Made by a program: the position numbers and the translations under genes. A DNA stretch of 64,000 bases, taken from NCBI GenBank assembly GCA_964030475.1, contig CAXIPT010000001.1, positions 18,253,178-18,317,177 on the forward strand, read 5' to 3'. Below, piece after piece: positions 23,288-35,696 of this stretch. Origin of the DNA: Tethya wilhelma. Lineage: Eukaryota > Porifera > Demospongiae > Tethyida > Tethyidae. Below the pieces are notes generated by a model. It did no database searches and was not told where the DNA came from. It saw only the letters and a program-made list of their open reading frames with translations. Within the stretch, counting starts at the first letter, position 1; the number at the start of each line of letters is the position of its first letter.

Positions 23288-24618
23288 NGCTTTCACAATT
23301 TTCTTTCTATCTCTGCTCTTTTCTCTCTCTCTCTTTCAGAAGTGCATTCTCTGCCAACTCTCTCTCTAGCCAGCCCTCCACCACCAGTGGCGGTGGTGAA
23401 GGAGGAGGAGCACTTCATAAGAGTCACAGCTCAGGGGGCGTGGGCTACACAGCGTGAGTGTCCATGGAGGTGTTGGTTGGTCTGTCTTTATTGTTTGTCT
23501 TCTCCCTCTGCTCAGGGAGGAGATAGCCTCTCACAAGGAGGACTTCTTCAAGAGAAGACTCCAGGAGAATGCTGACAGACCAGAGTAAGCAGCTACACCT
23601 TACTGGTGCTTCTCACAACACCACAGACTAGTACTATAGACACAGACACACATACACTGCATGCTGTCATTTTACAGAGGTCCTGAAGGTTCGAACTGAT
23701 TTTGCTAACCAATTTTAGAATCTAAACTATTTTCAACCCCTTCTAAGAGATTTTTATCTAAGAGATTTTCATCTAAGGGATTTTGTAGCAAAGCCCGGTT
23801 TTCATCCAGGCTAAGCCCTGAGGGCCTAGCCCCTAGCTCCTAACCCTTTTAGTATTTCCTAGCCCCTAGCCCTAGCCCTAGCTCTTGCCTGAGGGCCATT
23901 TCCTAGCCCCTAGCCCTAGCCCTAGCTCTAGCCTGAGGGCCTAGCCCCTAGCTCCTAACCTCTTAGTATTTCCTAGCCTCTAGCCCTAGCCCTAGATCTA
24001 GCCTGAGGGCCTAGCCCTAGCCCTACTCCTAGCTCGAGCCTTAGCCTTTGACCTGGAAAAAAATTGCTTAGATGAAAATAGCTTAGGCCAAAACTGCTTA
24101 GACAAAATGGTTTGGATGAAATTCGCTTAGATGACTTTGGAAATATCGCTTAGAAGGCGTACATTAAAAATAGCTTAGATCAAAAATTGGTTAGCAAAAT
24201 CAGTTTGAACCTTCAGGGCCACTGTAGGTGTGTATGGTGTTTATCATAACACCTTGTATATAGATTGTGTCTGTTCTGCCTACATTTTGAATAGTGATCC
24301 TTACCAAATCATTCATTGAGACTGATTAAAGCCCATCTGAATGCCACCAAAAGTGAAATAATGAGATTCATGTAATACTTTTTATATGGGGCAAAATGCT
24401 AACTTTTTTTGACTGGTAAGGTGTAGAAAGCTGGAAAAACAACCAAAAGAACAGGGAGAACGAGCGCTTTCCAATAGTGCTTGAAATTTTGAAATCGGTT
24501 GGATATTTGGAAAGTTATTAAATTTTTTCTACCGGCATTTCAATAGAAACTGCTAATGGGTAAAAACTTACTGATTTGCTTCATATTAAAACATCTACTG
24601 CTCCACTGCCACACACAC

Positions 24619-24649
<31 letters not shown>

Positions 24650-25006
24650 GTGACCTCCCCCCGAGCCAAGGTGGGAAGTACACAGGGTTCGGTAACACGG
24701 TGGAGAGGCCCCCAAAGGAGGAATCCTCCACATGGGACTCCTTCTCCACCGGCTGGAGCAGCTTCACCTCCAGTGCCAGCGTGTGGGCCTCTCAGGCCAA
24801 AGAGAAGGCCTCGCAGTTTGGGTCGGCCATTCAAGAGAACGTCATTAAACCATCTTCACAACAGGTACATGTGGAGCATACCTTGAGGAGATTTTCCTCA
24901 ATCAGTTTGATGGGAAATAATTTTACAGTTGTTGGCAAATGGTTCCTATCTATGTAGTAGTGTATGTGCTATTGTTAATGTCAATATGTGACATGGAGGC
25001 AGCTGT

Positions 25007-25048
<42 letters not shown>

Positions 25049-26069
25049 GACTGCAGGCATCAAGGTTTGGCAGCTATGTCAATGAGAGTGTTGTGAAACC
25101 AACCAAACAGAAGGTAAATAGCTGGAGGCTATTCACGTCACCTTTGTGACCTAATGGTGTCAACACTCGTCCATTGATCTCTTTGTCTCAGGTACAAGAG
25201 GGCCACATCTGGGATGACATGAAGTCATCTGCCTCCAACTTCGCTACAAAAGTAAGTGCTGTTTTAGTCGTCTTCAACGAACCAGTTTATTTATAAAGTT
25301 CAGTAGAACAATAGTATTATAGAGAGTTTAAATCTGATAAATCACTGGGTTATTCTCCTCAGTTTTGGTTTGCCAATGTGTTGGATGTCATTTTAGTTCA
25401 CAGCAGTTATATAGTTGGATCATCTCTCTCTCTCTCTCTCTCTCTCCTTGTACCCAGGTGAAGAGCAGCACAGAGAAGGGCTGGAGTAACATTCAGAGCT
25501 ACATGGACTCATCCAAACAGGACCAAGAAGAGAGAGACCTTCAGAGGGTCAGGGATGAAGAGAGAGAGCCGCCATTAGAGGAACAGGATGAGGAGAAGCC
25601 AGGGGGAGGTGACATCGCTGACCTACTAGGCCTCGAAGATGACACTAGAGAGACAAGAACACACCAGCAGCCAAGGAGACAGACAAAGCCAGCTGAAGGC
25701 CCTCTCATCTCCTTCGATGATGAAGACTCCCTCAAACCAGAGAAGAAGACTAGTCCCAAAGCTGAACACAAGAAGAAACAATCATCACGGGGTTATGGAA
25801 GTACCGGGTATGGAAGTACGGGGTATGGAAGCACCGGGTATGGAAGTACCGGTATTGGAAGTACTACGAGTGCTACTCAGAAGCAGGCCAGTGTTGATGA
25901 ACTGTTTGGAGATTGGAACACTGAAGATTGGGGGGAGGACTGGAACAGCTCTGAGCCTGAGGGCGGGGCCAATAAGACCAAGGAGCCAACGTCACCTGAG
26001 GGGTGGGACAATGAGGAGTGGCTCTCGGAGGGGTGGAGCACCGTGGACCTGAAGGGGAAGTCAAACTAG
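20324..26069 (+). CDS. ARFGAP1: ARFGAP1, GTPase-activating protein for Arf1
   Basis: Exon 1 (20324-20382) is [20 protein letters not shown]. Exon 2 (about 20540-20650) holds the ArfGAP zinc finger [17 protein letters not shown]...CLEC (C-x2-C-x16-C-x2-C) with the catalytic Arg in [10 protein letters not shown]. Exons near 20740, 20873 and 21054 complete the domain ([24 protein letters not shown]). Downstream exons near 21562, 21737, 22870, 25054, 25194 and 25459 give Ser/Thr/Gly-rich amphipathic, ALPS-like segments ([35 protein letters not shown]). The tail has four GYGST repeats and tryptophan-acid motifs ([21 protein letters not shown]). The known role is Arf1-GTP hydrolysis and COPI coat release at the Golgi, with membrane-curvature sensing through ALPS. 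Exons at 21562, 21737 and 22870 recur at +1780 because of an assembly duplication. Confidence 0.93.
21501..23287 (+). repeat. First copy of a 1.78-kb duplicated block in ARFGAP1
   Basis: From gctttcacaattttctttct onward it matches 23289-about 25040 base for base in all stretches I compared, except for a CT tract that is six bases longer here and the length of the terminal GT tract. The single 'n' at 23288 lies inside the GT tract. Identity of introns, MITE and exons points to a redundant contig end and not to an old duplication. Confidence 0.9.
21895..22444. mobile_element. 550-bp MITE with about 45-bp terminal inverted repeats and TA target duplication
   Basis: The left end cagaggtcctgaaggttcga and the right end (reverse complement cagtggccctgaaggttcaa) form imperfect inverted repeats that continue through ctgattttgctaaccaattt. 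TA flanks both ends (21893-21894 and 22445-22446), as in Tc1/mariner-type elements. The interior is a tandem array of ctagccctagccct-type units (about 22020-22260) inside imperfect gcttagat repeats. There is no ORF. The same element reappears at 23675-24224 through the assembly duplication. Confidence 0.8.
23289..25040 (+). repeat. Second copy of the 1.78-kb duplicated block in ARFGAP1
   Basis: It is offset by 1780 bp from the first copy and ends where the GT tract runs into unique sequence (gcgtgtgactgcag) leading to the next exon. Only one of the two copies fits an uninterrupted ARFGAP1 reading. Confidence 0.9.
23675..24224. mobile_element. Same MITE in the duplicated ARFGAP1 block
   Basis: This is the copy of 21895-22444 at an offset of 1780 bp. 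It is not an independent insertion if the block is an assembly artefact. Confidence 0.8.
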
Positions 26070-26320
26070 GAGGTGTGGCCATTGCACTCGGGTTTTTATT
26101 TATAGAGTCAGAGATCTATCCCGTGCAGATCAAGCAATTAAGATTATCTATCATTGATTTTGTATAAATTAATTAATGTTTATAAAATTAAAATTTAATA
26201 TTTTATAGCCAACACAACAAGTAAGGCCATGTACAGCAAAACAGACATGAAATAAATTGATGGACTAACTGGCTATCCAAACTAACACACATACACACAC
26301 AGAGAGAGGGACTAGCTAGA

Positions 26321-27314
26321 CTACACTGGGGGTTGTGGGAGGGGCTCTGTCCTTGCTGGGAGTTGGGGTGTGTTACTAGCTGACCGAGTGGGTGTGTCCA
26401 ACGAGGACTTTGAGTCCTCTGTGGGGTGGAGTTTCTTGTTGTCATGGTTACCGGCATGGACCACTGGTGAGGGGGCCACACTGCTGCCGGCCAGACTCTC
26501 CTTCTCTTCCATGATGTCATGGAGGGGGTTCACTGCCGAGGGGGGCTTGGCACGGGCACTCCTGGGACGGCCAGCTCCAACTGTACCATTCTCACTGCCT
26601 GTTGGCTTGGCAACCACAAAGTTCATACTAGCAAACTGTGTGTGTGTGTGTTTCATTGGGAATCTTATTGTGTGTGTTCTTAGTGTGTGTATGTGGCATA
26701 CTATGTGCTATGTATGGATTGTGCATTATATTATTTTTACTGACCTCATCTTCCACGGCATATGAGGTGATGTCATCAACTGTTGAAGACGTCCTGCTGG
26801 TCTTAGAGAACCTCCTCTTGAAGGCGTTGTTGAGCTGCTGGAGGGAGTTGACGGTGCTGGACCGCCTCAGCTGCATCCTCTTGGAGTCCTGTCTCCTAGC
26901 TGCCTCATGGCAACCAATCGCCTTCAAGAAGGCTTTACGCACCTGAAACAAATTGATAAGTAATTGTCAAGTTGGTTCCTAACTGGGGATAATTGTGACT
27001 GATTTGATGCACAATTTAACAACCACAGGGGTTTCTGCAGAGCTTTGAAAGAAATTTAGCAGCTATTGTAGCCTAATATATTACTAGTCCAGCTGCAGCT
27101 GTGTGTGTGTGTGTGTGTTCTCTGATGACTCACATCTCTGTTGAGGAGACAGTGCATGATGAGTATCATGACCCCCTGGAGGGTGGTGAAGATACAGAAG
27201 AGCCACTCCACCACCTGGGAGTAGATGCTCCCACCAACAACAAAGAAACCAAGGATCCACGTGATGCCAAGGATGGGGAGGAGGACAGCTGACGAGTGGA
27301 ACAGAGTACTGTAT

Positions 27315-27393
<79 letters not shown>

Positions 27394-30300
27394 NGTGGGT
27401 GGGTGGGTGGGTGTGGTTTAATGTATCACCATAGCGATAAGACATACCAAATAAGAAATGTGTCAGTGTCTTTCTTCCTTGCACTCCTGATAATGATGTA
27501 GGTGACCACCACTAGCACTAGGATGTTAAACTGGAGGAATATCATTGATGTCAAGTATATTGCTTACACTGAGTTACTCAATGTAACACTGACTTACTCC
27601 TAGTACGGCAATCACTGGTCCATGGAAGGCCCAGTTCGTACCTCGTCCAGTGGTTATCCAACAGCTGCAAGTTGTACAAATCAATGCCATGGTTAAATAC
27701 AAGTTATAATTGTATATACAGGTTCAATGAAAGAGAAAAAAAAAGTCTTGAGATCTAGCTGGGATTTGAACCCAGGTCTTTTGAATTCTAGTTGAATGCT
27801 CCTACTACTGAGCTAGTAGAAGTGCCAAGATATATGATATCTCTAAGCATTGGAGCAGAGAATATCAGCATATAATTATAGATGCTAGCCAACATGCACT
27901 GCACATACTAGTGTTCTGATCCGTAGTCACAGAAGTTGATCCCCAGTGTGATGGCCACCACAATGAGGGGGAGTCCCCAGGCCAGGGGGTAGTAGGTCCA
28001 GATGAGTTTCTCAGCATTGAAGAAGACCTTGACGACAAAGATGAGGAGGTGAATGCCCTCAAAGAGCTGCCAGGCAAAGGTGACCAGGAAGAGATAGTGG
28101 AGGAGGGCTGCTACCAGGGTGCAGGCAGCGTCGGGGATGGGAACCAGAGTACGATCCACAAATACCAGAAATACCAGTTGAGCCAGAAACAGAGAGAGGG
28201 CCAGCTGTCGGTGGATGTGATGAAGACGCTTGGTCTCCATCCTGAGGGGGAAGAGAAGACAGCACATGGTATGAACTATGGCTGCTGATATCTTTGGAGA
28301 GTGTGTGGCTCTTACTTGAGAGTAAACAGAAGGATGATGACCACCAGCAGGCAGAGGAGGGAGATGGAGAGACCGATCTTTGAGACAATTTGCAGAGGAA
28401 GGTTAGGTGGCTGTGAACGGAGGGAGGCAAACACAGTGTGTCAATGACCAATACCAGACCTCATTATGAAACCTCACGCTAGATAACTACCATAAATGGG
28501 GAAATATTGGCGAACATTTAATTTGGCAATTTTAGTTGCACTGCCTGTGCACAAAAATAATGGTGGTTTTAAATTTGGTGATTTTTTCCCCATGTACAAT
28601 GTATTGCAATAATACAAAAAACATTTTATGTGCATTTAAATTCCACATTTACATTATACCACCTTCACGACATTTATGTACAGTGTATGATCTACGACTG
28701 CACTCACTGGTGGTCCCGTGGGACTGGTGAGGATGGCAAAACTGGTGAGATGGAAACACTGGCACACTGTCATATTAGCAGAGCTGGCGTGTGACACCAC
28801 CTCACACTGCCGGGTCATCCAGGTCCCATTCCCAGACCTCACCTCTTCATCATCCACAAACACACACGTGGGAGCTGACATGCTCACAATCTCCTTGTGC
28901 TGGAGTGTGATCACGATGGGGTCACCCAGCGAAGAGGTGTCCAGCTCATTGACAGAGGTGTTGTCATGTTGGACAGCAAAGGCTGAGATGATGACACTGT
29001 TCACTTGTGGAGTGGTGCAGTTGGCTGAGCGATACCACTCACTGCATGTGTGTGTGTGTGTGTGTGTAAAGGAAATAATATTATGTACAACGACATTAGT
29101 GTTGAAAAAAGTAATTTGTAAGTGAAGAAAATCATTGTTATATAAAACATGTGGNAGGGAGATGGAGAGACCGATCTTTGAGACAATTTGCAGAGGAAGG
29201 TTAGGTGGCTGTGAACGGAGGGAGGCAAACACAGTGTGTCAATGACCAATACCAGACCTCATTATGAAACCTCACGCTAGATAACTACCATAAATGGGGA
29301 AATATTGGCGAACATTTAATTTGGCAATTTTAGTTGCACTGCCTGTGCACAAAAATAATGGTGGTTTTAAATTTGGTGATTTTTTCCCCATGTACAATGT
29401 ATTGCAATAATACAAAAAACATTTTATGTGCATTTAAATTCCACATTTACATTATACCACCTTCACGACATTTATGTACAGTGTATGATCTACGACTGCA
29501 CTCACTGGTGGTCCCGTGGGACTGGTGAGGATGGCAAAACTGGTGAGATGGAAACACTGGCACACTGTCATATTAGCAGAGCTGGCGTGTGACACCACCT
29601 CACACTGCCGGGTCATCCAGGTCCCATTCCCAGACCTCACCTCTTCATCATCCACAAACACACACGTGGGAGCTGACATGCTCACAATCTCCTTGTGCTG
29701 GAGTGTGATCACGATGGGGTCACCCAGCGAAGAGGTGTCCAGCTCATTGACAGAGGTGTTGTCATGTTGGACAGCAAAGGCTGAGATGATGACACTGTTC
29801 ACTTGTGGAGTGGTGCAGTTGGCTGAGCGATACCACTCACTGCATGTGTGTGTGTGTGTGTGTGTAAAGGAAATAATATTATGTACAACGACATTAGTGT
29901 TGAAAAAAGTAATTTGTAAGTGAAGAAAATCATTGTTATATAAAACATGTGGGATAGTATGTAACTACCATTGTCCGTGAGCCAGGGGGGCCTCAGTGGG
30001 GGTGCAGTTGCTAGGTGGTATTAGCTCCTCCCCTGACAACAGTGGTCCAGCATTGTCATACACCACAGCTATGACGGCCACCTCCATACAGTCATACTCC
30101 TCACCAAATATGGTCGAAGGCAGCTGCAGACTGCTCTGAGGCTCTGAGGAGTTGCGTGTGAGGACATCTGAAGAGACGGTGATGTTGGAGGAGTCCTGTG
30201 AGCAGTTTGGTCTCACCACCACAAGGGCAATGTTGTCACTGGATATGGTGATGTTTTGAGTGGAATCAGACATGTTCCCTTTCACCAGCAGTTCTCTTCC

Positions 30301-31975
30301 TAGGCCGTACAGAGCTAGAGAGAGGTTGGCCACATGGCGGGACACCTGAGGAAGAGAGAGTACAGTTGGCTAGCTAGCTGGTGATAGATTCAAGTGCTTT
30401 AGTGGAAAAGTTTTATAAAGGATGCTTACATTTTGTAACTCAAACCAGAGGTGATGGTTGTCCAAATCAAGGAGCTCACTCCCCACCATTACCAGATTCT
30501 GTCAGAGAGAGAAACAAACAGAAAATTCACCTCAAATATCTTTGTTCCAAGCAGCTTACATTGTAGGTCTCCTCCTGGTAGTCGTCAACCTTCGTGAGCA
30601 GGTTGAGTGACTCTGTGAGGAACAAAATGATCTGAGGAATGTCGTTTGATATTGTGAGATTGGAAGAGACATTCAGCAGCTGCTCCGTGAAGGAGGGCAG
30701 TCTTGAGGGGTCGGCTTCTGCCTCAGAGAACTGCAGGAAAGCAAGTTGTACATTTTCTAATGTCAGGAAGAACATGCTTGTCATGTACGTCTAATACTAA
30801 TTACATCACATGGGTCATGTGATTAAAATGTAGGCTTGAGATCTGGTTTGAAAGTTAACGAGTGTATATATGAATAGTAATATGTTTACTGCTGGGTTCA
30901 AATCCCAGCTAGATCTCAATAGTTTGTTTCCCAGGCATTGATTTTTTGAGGCGTATAAACTGCTATAGTTATGTCCATCCTACACTGTGCCATTTTACTC
31001 ACGCTATTGTAGAGTTCTCTGACACCCTCAGAAGCACACGTGATGTCATCTCCACTGCTGATGATGCAATAAACACCCTCCTCCATTGGACACACATCCT
31101 CACACGCCAGCACGCTAACACATGAGTAGCCATCACCAGTAAAACCGGTATTACAGACACACAACGGTTGTGTTCCCCTCTCTTCACATGTGGCATTCTG
31201 GCCACACTCAGTCATCATACAGGGTGAGCAGGTTGGTCTGCAGTCCACACATGTGATGCCGTCCCCAGTGAAGCCTGGGTCACATTGACAGGAAGTTACA
31301 TCATTGGCCAATAAACTGCAGGTGGCATTGCCATCACAAGGATGGTAACCTAGTTGACAGATATCTGTGGGAATGAGAGAGAGAGAAAGAGAGATCCATG
31401 GTGAAAACTTGAACAGCTCCGTACATAGGCAAAACTAAAATACAGTGCTGACGTATTTTAAAACCTTGCATTCAGTTACAGAACCCACCCAGACTTATAA
31501 TAAACCTATTGAAGTACCTAAGCACGTCTGGTTGAAGTTGACTGAGCTGTTAGTAACAGTGGTGCCATTAATACAGGTGGTTCCAACATGGTTGACTGAA
31601 CTGTCATTGAGCAAGAAATCCCTCAGCCATCTCAAGTGACAGTCACAGACCAAGGAGGTGATGGAGGTGAGGGAGCTAGAGAAGAGAGAGAACATTTACA
31701 ATTAATTTTTACTTCTATAATTATGTTTGTGTGACTTACAGTCGAGTTAGTGAACTAAACAATGGCTGCAAATCACTGCGAAGATTAGCAAGAGGGTTGG
31801 AGTCCAGATATCTTTGAGAGAGGCGGTGGGAAACAATTCATTTATTATTGAAACAAGCACAACTTTATTGACTTACAACTCTGTTAGAGAACTGCTTAAA
31901 CCAAGGAATGAGTTCGCAGAGAGCCACAGCAGTTGATTGAATCTGAGATCTCTGTGTGTGTGTATGTGTGTNTGT

Positions 31976-32052
<77 letters not shown>

Positions 32053-32656
32053 TGAGTGTGTGTGTGGAGATTGATCACAGCTTGAAATTTAAGCTAATTA
32101 ATTGTAGAGTTAACTTACAGTACTTGAAGTCGTCCCAGTGAATTGAAGGCCCCTGGGGGGATGTCAGTAATTGGCGAATAGTTTATTCTCCTATAAAACC
32201 ATAAATAGCCCAGAGCTAAGTTATATTCCAGGCTGTCATTATATGAGTTCAACTCACAGTACAGTAATGTTGGCCAGCCCAAGGAAGCTGTCACTTCTTA
32301 TCTCAGTGTCAGGTGCACCTACAAATCTCCTGTAAAGCATATTAACACAGTTTGTAGCACCCACATAATTATACACTATATCCATATAGACAGTGTAAAG
32401 TAGCCTCCACAATCTATCATTGTGACACTCACAGCTCTTCCAAGTCTTGGACAAGCTCATCCACCTGCAGTATGCTCTGGGTGCCGCTTTCTATGGTGAT
32501 ACTGTTACAGAACACAACAAATTTGCCATTACTCTGCTCAGAGCAGGTGCAAGCGTTGAACTGTGACCTCGGCGGGCAATCCCTGCTGGAGACTTGCGTG
32601 CTGAAGATGAGAAGTAAAACTAAAACACCAAGCCATCTTCTTACACTGAGAGACAT
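26321..32656 (-). CDS. Adhesion-type GPCR with LRR and EGF-like ectodomain
   Basis: Start MSLSVRRWLGVLVLLLIFST at 32656 is a signal peptide, followed by a cysteine-rich LRR cap (CPPRSQFNACTCSEQ). Short LRR exons lie near 32325-32260, 32175-32120, 31950-31880 and 31810-31740, then an LRR C-terminal cap (CDCHLRWLRDFLLN, about 31680-31520). EGF-like modules (about 31365-31020) show CQCDPGFTGDGITC and CVCNTGFTGDGYSC. GAIN-domain exons follow (about 30730-29980), then the GPS (about 29830-29485) with CQCFHLTSFAIL, where HL|T is the autoproteolysis site. Seven-TM exons start at about 28420 (LVVIILLF), continue at 28267-27908 and end with ILGITWILGFFVVGG and MHCLLNRDV (about 27297-27130). Exons 26945-26750 and 26640-26321 form a Ser/Pro-rich tail ending LPQPPV. 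The GPS/TM1 exons are duplicated in the assembly. Confidence 0.88.
27310..27394. repeat. (GT)n tract ending in a scaffold join
   Basis: The GT tract runs beside a 7TM exon of the GPCR and ends at the 'n' at 27394, then gtgggtgggtggg. The true tract length is unknown. Confidence 0.9.
27745..27822 (-). repeat. tRNA-derived SINE-like fragment
   Basis: Read on the minus strand, tagctcagtagtaggagc resembles a tRNA A box/D arm, and gggttcaaatcccagc is a B box/T arm. The predicted anticodon stem does not pair, so this is not a working tRNA. Relatives are at 30888-30922 (B-box part, plus) and 39368-39420 (minus). Confidence 0.65.
28358..29154 (-). repeat. First copy of a 797-bp duplicated block in the GPCR
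   Basis: It matches 29156-29952 at an offset of 798 bp, without a difference that I noticed. It contains the GPS exon and the start of the TM1 exon. The 'n' at 29155 separates the copies, so a real GPCR has one GPS exon here. Confidence 0.92.
29156..29952 (-). repeat. Second copy of the 797-bp duplicated block in the GPCR
   Basis: The left edge is the join at 29155, beginning inside the TM1 exon. The right edge (taaaacatgtgg) continues into unique sequence leading to the upstream GAIN exon. Confidence 0.92.
30888..30922 (+). repeat. SINE-like B-box fragment
   Basis: tgctgggttcaaatcccagc followed by tagatctcaa matches the 3' part of the fragment at 27745-27822. Confidence 0.55.
31950..32065. 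repeat. (GT)n tract with a scaffold join
   Basis: A long GT tract lies between two LRR exons of the GPCR, with the 'n' at 31972. An LRR exon could be lost here. Confidence 0.9.
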
Positions 32657-32927
32657 TTTGTCAGTGGTCCCTCTATTCATGAGTGTGTTTTTCTTTGCAG
32701 CTGAATGTATCCTATTGTGGAAGCATAGGGGGGAGGATCTCAATGTGCCACTCCCATCCGACCAGCTGGAGGTCAAAGGTCGCGCATATGGGGGAGGATC
32801 TCAATGTGCCACTCCCATCTAGTTCCAGCTGGATCGTGAGGTCAAAGGTCAAACTTGCAGCCCTGAAAATTTCCGTGGTTGACAAACTGTTGGAACACAC
32901 CCAACAAAATACACGGTGCAGAAGATA
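32657..32927. promoter_or_regulatory. Divergent promoter interval, GPCR / GH63, with tandem DR1-like sites
   Basis: A unit of about 60 bp is repeated in tandem from about 32728 and from about 32790 (ggggaggatctcaatgtgcc in each). Each unit ends with a direct repeat of the nuclear-receptor half-site spaced by one base: aggtcaaaggtcg at 32770-32782 and aggtcaaaggtca at 32839-32851. The second matches the DR1 consensus bound by RXR/HNF4-type receptors. The regulatory role is inference. Confidence 0.5.
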
Positions 32928-35588
32928 ATGGCAACCAGTACGACAGCAACGAAAACAACATCTTCTTCAGACGCTAGAATCGCGAAAGCTAGAGGAGCGT
33001 TCACAAAAGCTCCTACGGTTGTCGGCTTGCAACTCTCGTCGGCTGAATCTGTCCGTTTGCACCAGGACAAAGAGAGAAAGGCAAACTGGAAGAGATGGGG
33101 GCCTTATCTCAGCGAGAGACAGTGGTCCACGGTGAGGGAAGACTACTCTGCTAGTGGAGAATGGTAAGATATAAAATTGAAGCTCCTTTGCTCGATGGCT
33201 ACCTTGTCTTTGTCTACGCCCACTCACTGTTTATGTCCCTTCCTTCCATTTTGGGCAGCTGGGACTATTTCCCTCACGACCATTCCCGCTCCCGTGCCTA
33301 CCGCTGGGGGGAGGACGGTCTGCTGGGGATCTGTGACCGCCAGTGTCGGCTCTGTTTCTCTCTGGCCCTGTGGAACGAGAAGGACCCCATCTTGAAGGAG
33401 AGGCTGTTTGGTCTGACGGGGGGAGAGGGGAACCACGGCGAGGACTGCAAAGAGTGCTACTTCTACCTCGACTCCACGCCCACCCACTCCTACATGAAGG
33501 CCCTCTATAAGTACCCTCAGGTCGAGTACCCGTATGGTGATCTCGTTGAGGAGAATCGTAAGAGGGGTGTGGACCAGCCTGAGTACGAGCTGGAGGACAC
33601 GGGTGTATTTGACGAGTCCAAGTACTGGGATGTGACAGCGGAGTACGCCAAGGCCTCCCCTGAGGATATCCTCATCAGGATAACTGTGGCCAACCGCGGG
33701 AAGGAGAAGGCCAGACTCCACCTCCTCCCCACCCTCTGGTACCGAAACACGTGGATCTGGGGGTGCAAGCACGAGGGCTGCACCACCAAACCTCTCCTGA
33801 AGCAGATAGCTGAGGGGCACGTGAAGGGGAAGCACGAGAGCCTCACTGAGAATCACTTCTACGCTGGTCCCGATCCCTCGGGCAAGACACCGGAGATCCT
33901 GTGGACGGAGAACGAGACCAACACGACCCGCCTCTACAAGATTGACAACTACACCACGTACACCAAGGACGCCTTCCACAGGTGAGTGAGTCTCTCTGTC
34001 CCTGAGGCAGTCGGTCGATCGTGAGATGTTGCATTAATATTCATGAGTGTCTCTGGAGCTGTGGCAGCTGTCCTCGCAATGAATGCCCTCCCGTGCATGT
34101 TCAAACCACCTGCCAATGTAGTACTTCTGTACATGTAACATGTTGGACTGTAGGCACTGCTGCAGATGGGAACGAGGCTAGATGGACACCACTTGTTGAC
34201 TGTTTACTGTCTGTAGTTTAATTAATAGCTACTTACTAAGTACCGAAAAACAAACAAATTAACCACCAAAATTGTGTTTAGATCATCCTTTTCTCTTCAC
34301 TAATGCTTGCAGCTGTCACTAGTTCTCTTTCTCTCTCTTGTCAGATACCTCATTGAGGGAGAAGCTGATGCCATCAACCCTAAGAAGAGAGGCACCAAAG
34401 CTGCTCCTTACTACCTCTTGGAGGTTGAAGGAGGCAAAGAAACAGTCGTCAAACTCAGACTCACCAACCAGTCTCTTCCCTCCACCACAGATCCATTTGG
34501 TTCGGACTTTGACACCATCTTTGCGGACCGCATCCACGAGGCAGATGACTACTACACGGCCTTGATGCCCTCCTCCCTGGGGCCTCAGCAGAGGCTCATC
34601 TCACGACAGGCTTATGCTGGTAAGATGGAAGACACAGGAAGACTGTAATCCAATCTTTGTTTCCTTGTGTGGGGAGAAGCAAGGGCTGGGATGAAGTTGT
34701 ATAAGAGATTCCAGTAGTAATTGCTATGGGCCACAATAGGTGTATTTCTGTCAGGGTGGTATTTCCATACAGATGGAAGTATGTGTGATGTTGTACACAC
34801 ATGATAATTAGTGTAGAAGTTCAGGTTTTGTATGGTAGACTGTGTGTACTCATTAAAGAGCAAGTGAAGAAATTATTTCACAAGAACTGTTGGAAGCATT
34901 AGCTGGGATTCTAAGTAGGAAAGCCACAACACAAACTCATTGTGTACCATCTCAGCTACAGTGTTTATCTTGGGGTTTCTCTTACATTCCTATCAATGTA
35001 TGTACAAACTCTTATCACTGGTTGCCATCTTATCACTGGTTGCCATCACAACCAATTGTGTTGTGAATGTAGGGGAGGAGGATTGTTGGAAGCGGCACCA
35101 GCAACAACCATCATCATAACTAGAATGAATGACAGCTGGTGAAAATCCCCCTCCAATTGACAGCCTCTCTCAATGATCCATTGTCTCTCTGTTCACAGGT
35201 CTCTTGTGGTCGAAGCAGTTCTATCATTACATCATAGAGGCGTGGCTGGAAGGGGATCCAGAGCAGCCCCGCCCCCCTCCTGAGAGGTACAGCGGACGGA
35301 ACGCCTCAGGAGACTGGGCCCATCTCTTCAACAAAGACATCATCTCCATGCCTGACAAGTGGGAGTACCCCTGGGTGAGTTGAGGGGGTGATGAATTTCT
35401 CCTCATGCTGTGCTGTTTTGCATTGGCCACTTGTAAAATATGTGTAGTATTATAATTTTTGTTGAAATCCTAAACCACTGCTAAGTAAACTTGAAACATT
35501 TCCTCCTTTTGTGAGTAAAAAGGAAACTGTGAGCTTGTTAGTTAAACAAATTAGGTGCTTCTTATCTTTTGCTTCTGATCACTTCAAT

Positions 35589-35624
<36 letters not shown>

Positions 35625-35625
35625 N

Positions 35626-35696
<71 letters not shown>

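Noticed and set aside
21562..24957. True tandem exon duplication in ARFGAP1
   Set aside because: Introns and the MITE are copied without visible divergence and an 'n' separates the copies, so assembly redundancy is the simpler reading.
27745..27822. A functional tRNA gene on the minus strand
   Set aside because: A- and B-box-like strings exist, but the anticodon and acceptor stems do not pair; it fits a SINE fragment better.
32916..32927. GTG start upstream of the GH63 ATG
   Set aside because: An ATG in frame at 32928 is present, and non-ATG starts are rare in animals.
33224..33979. Minus-strand ORF of 251 codons opposite GH63 exon 2
   Set aside because: It is the antisense shadow of a strongly conserved coding exon and has no motif of its own.
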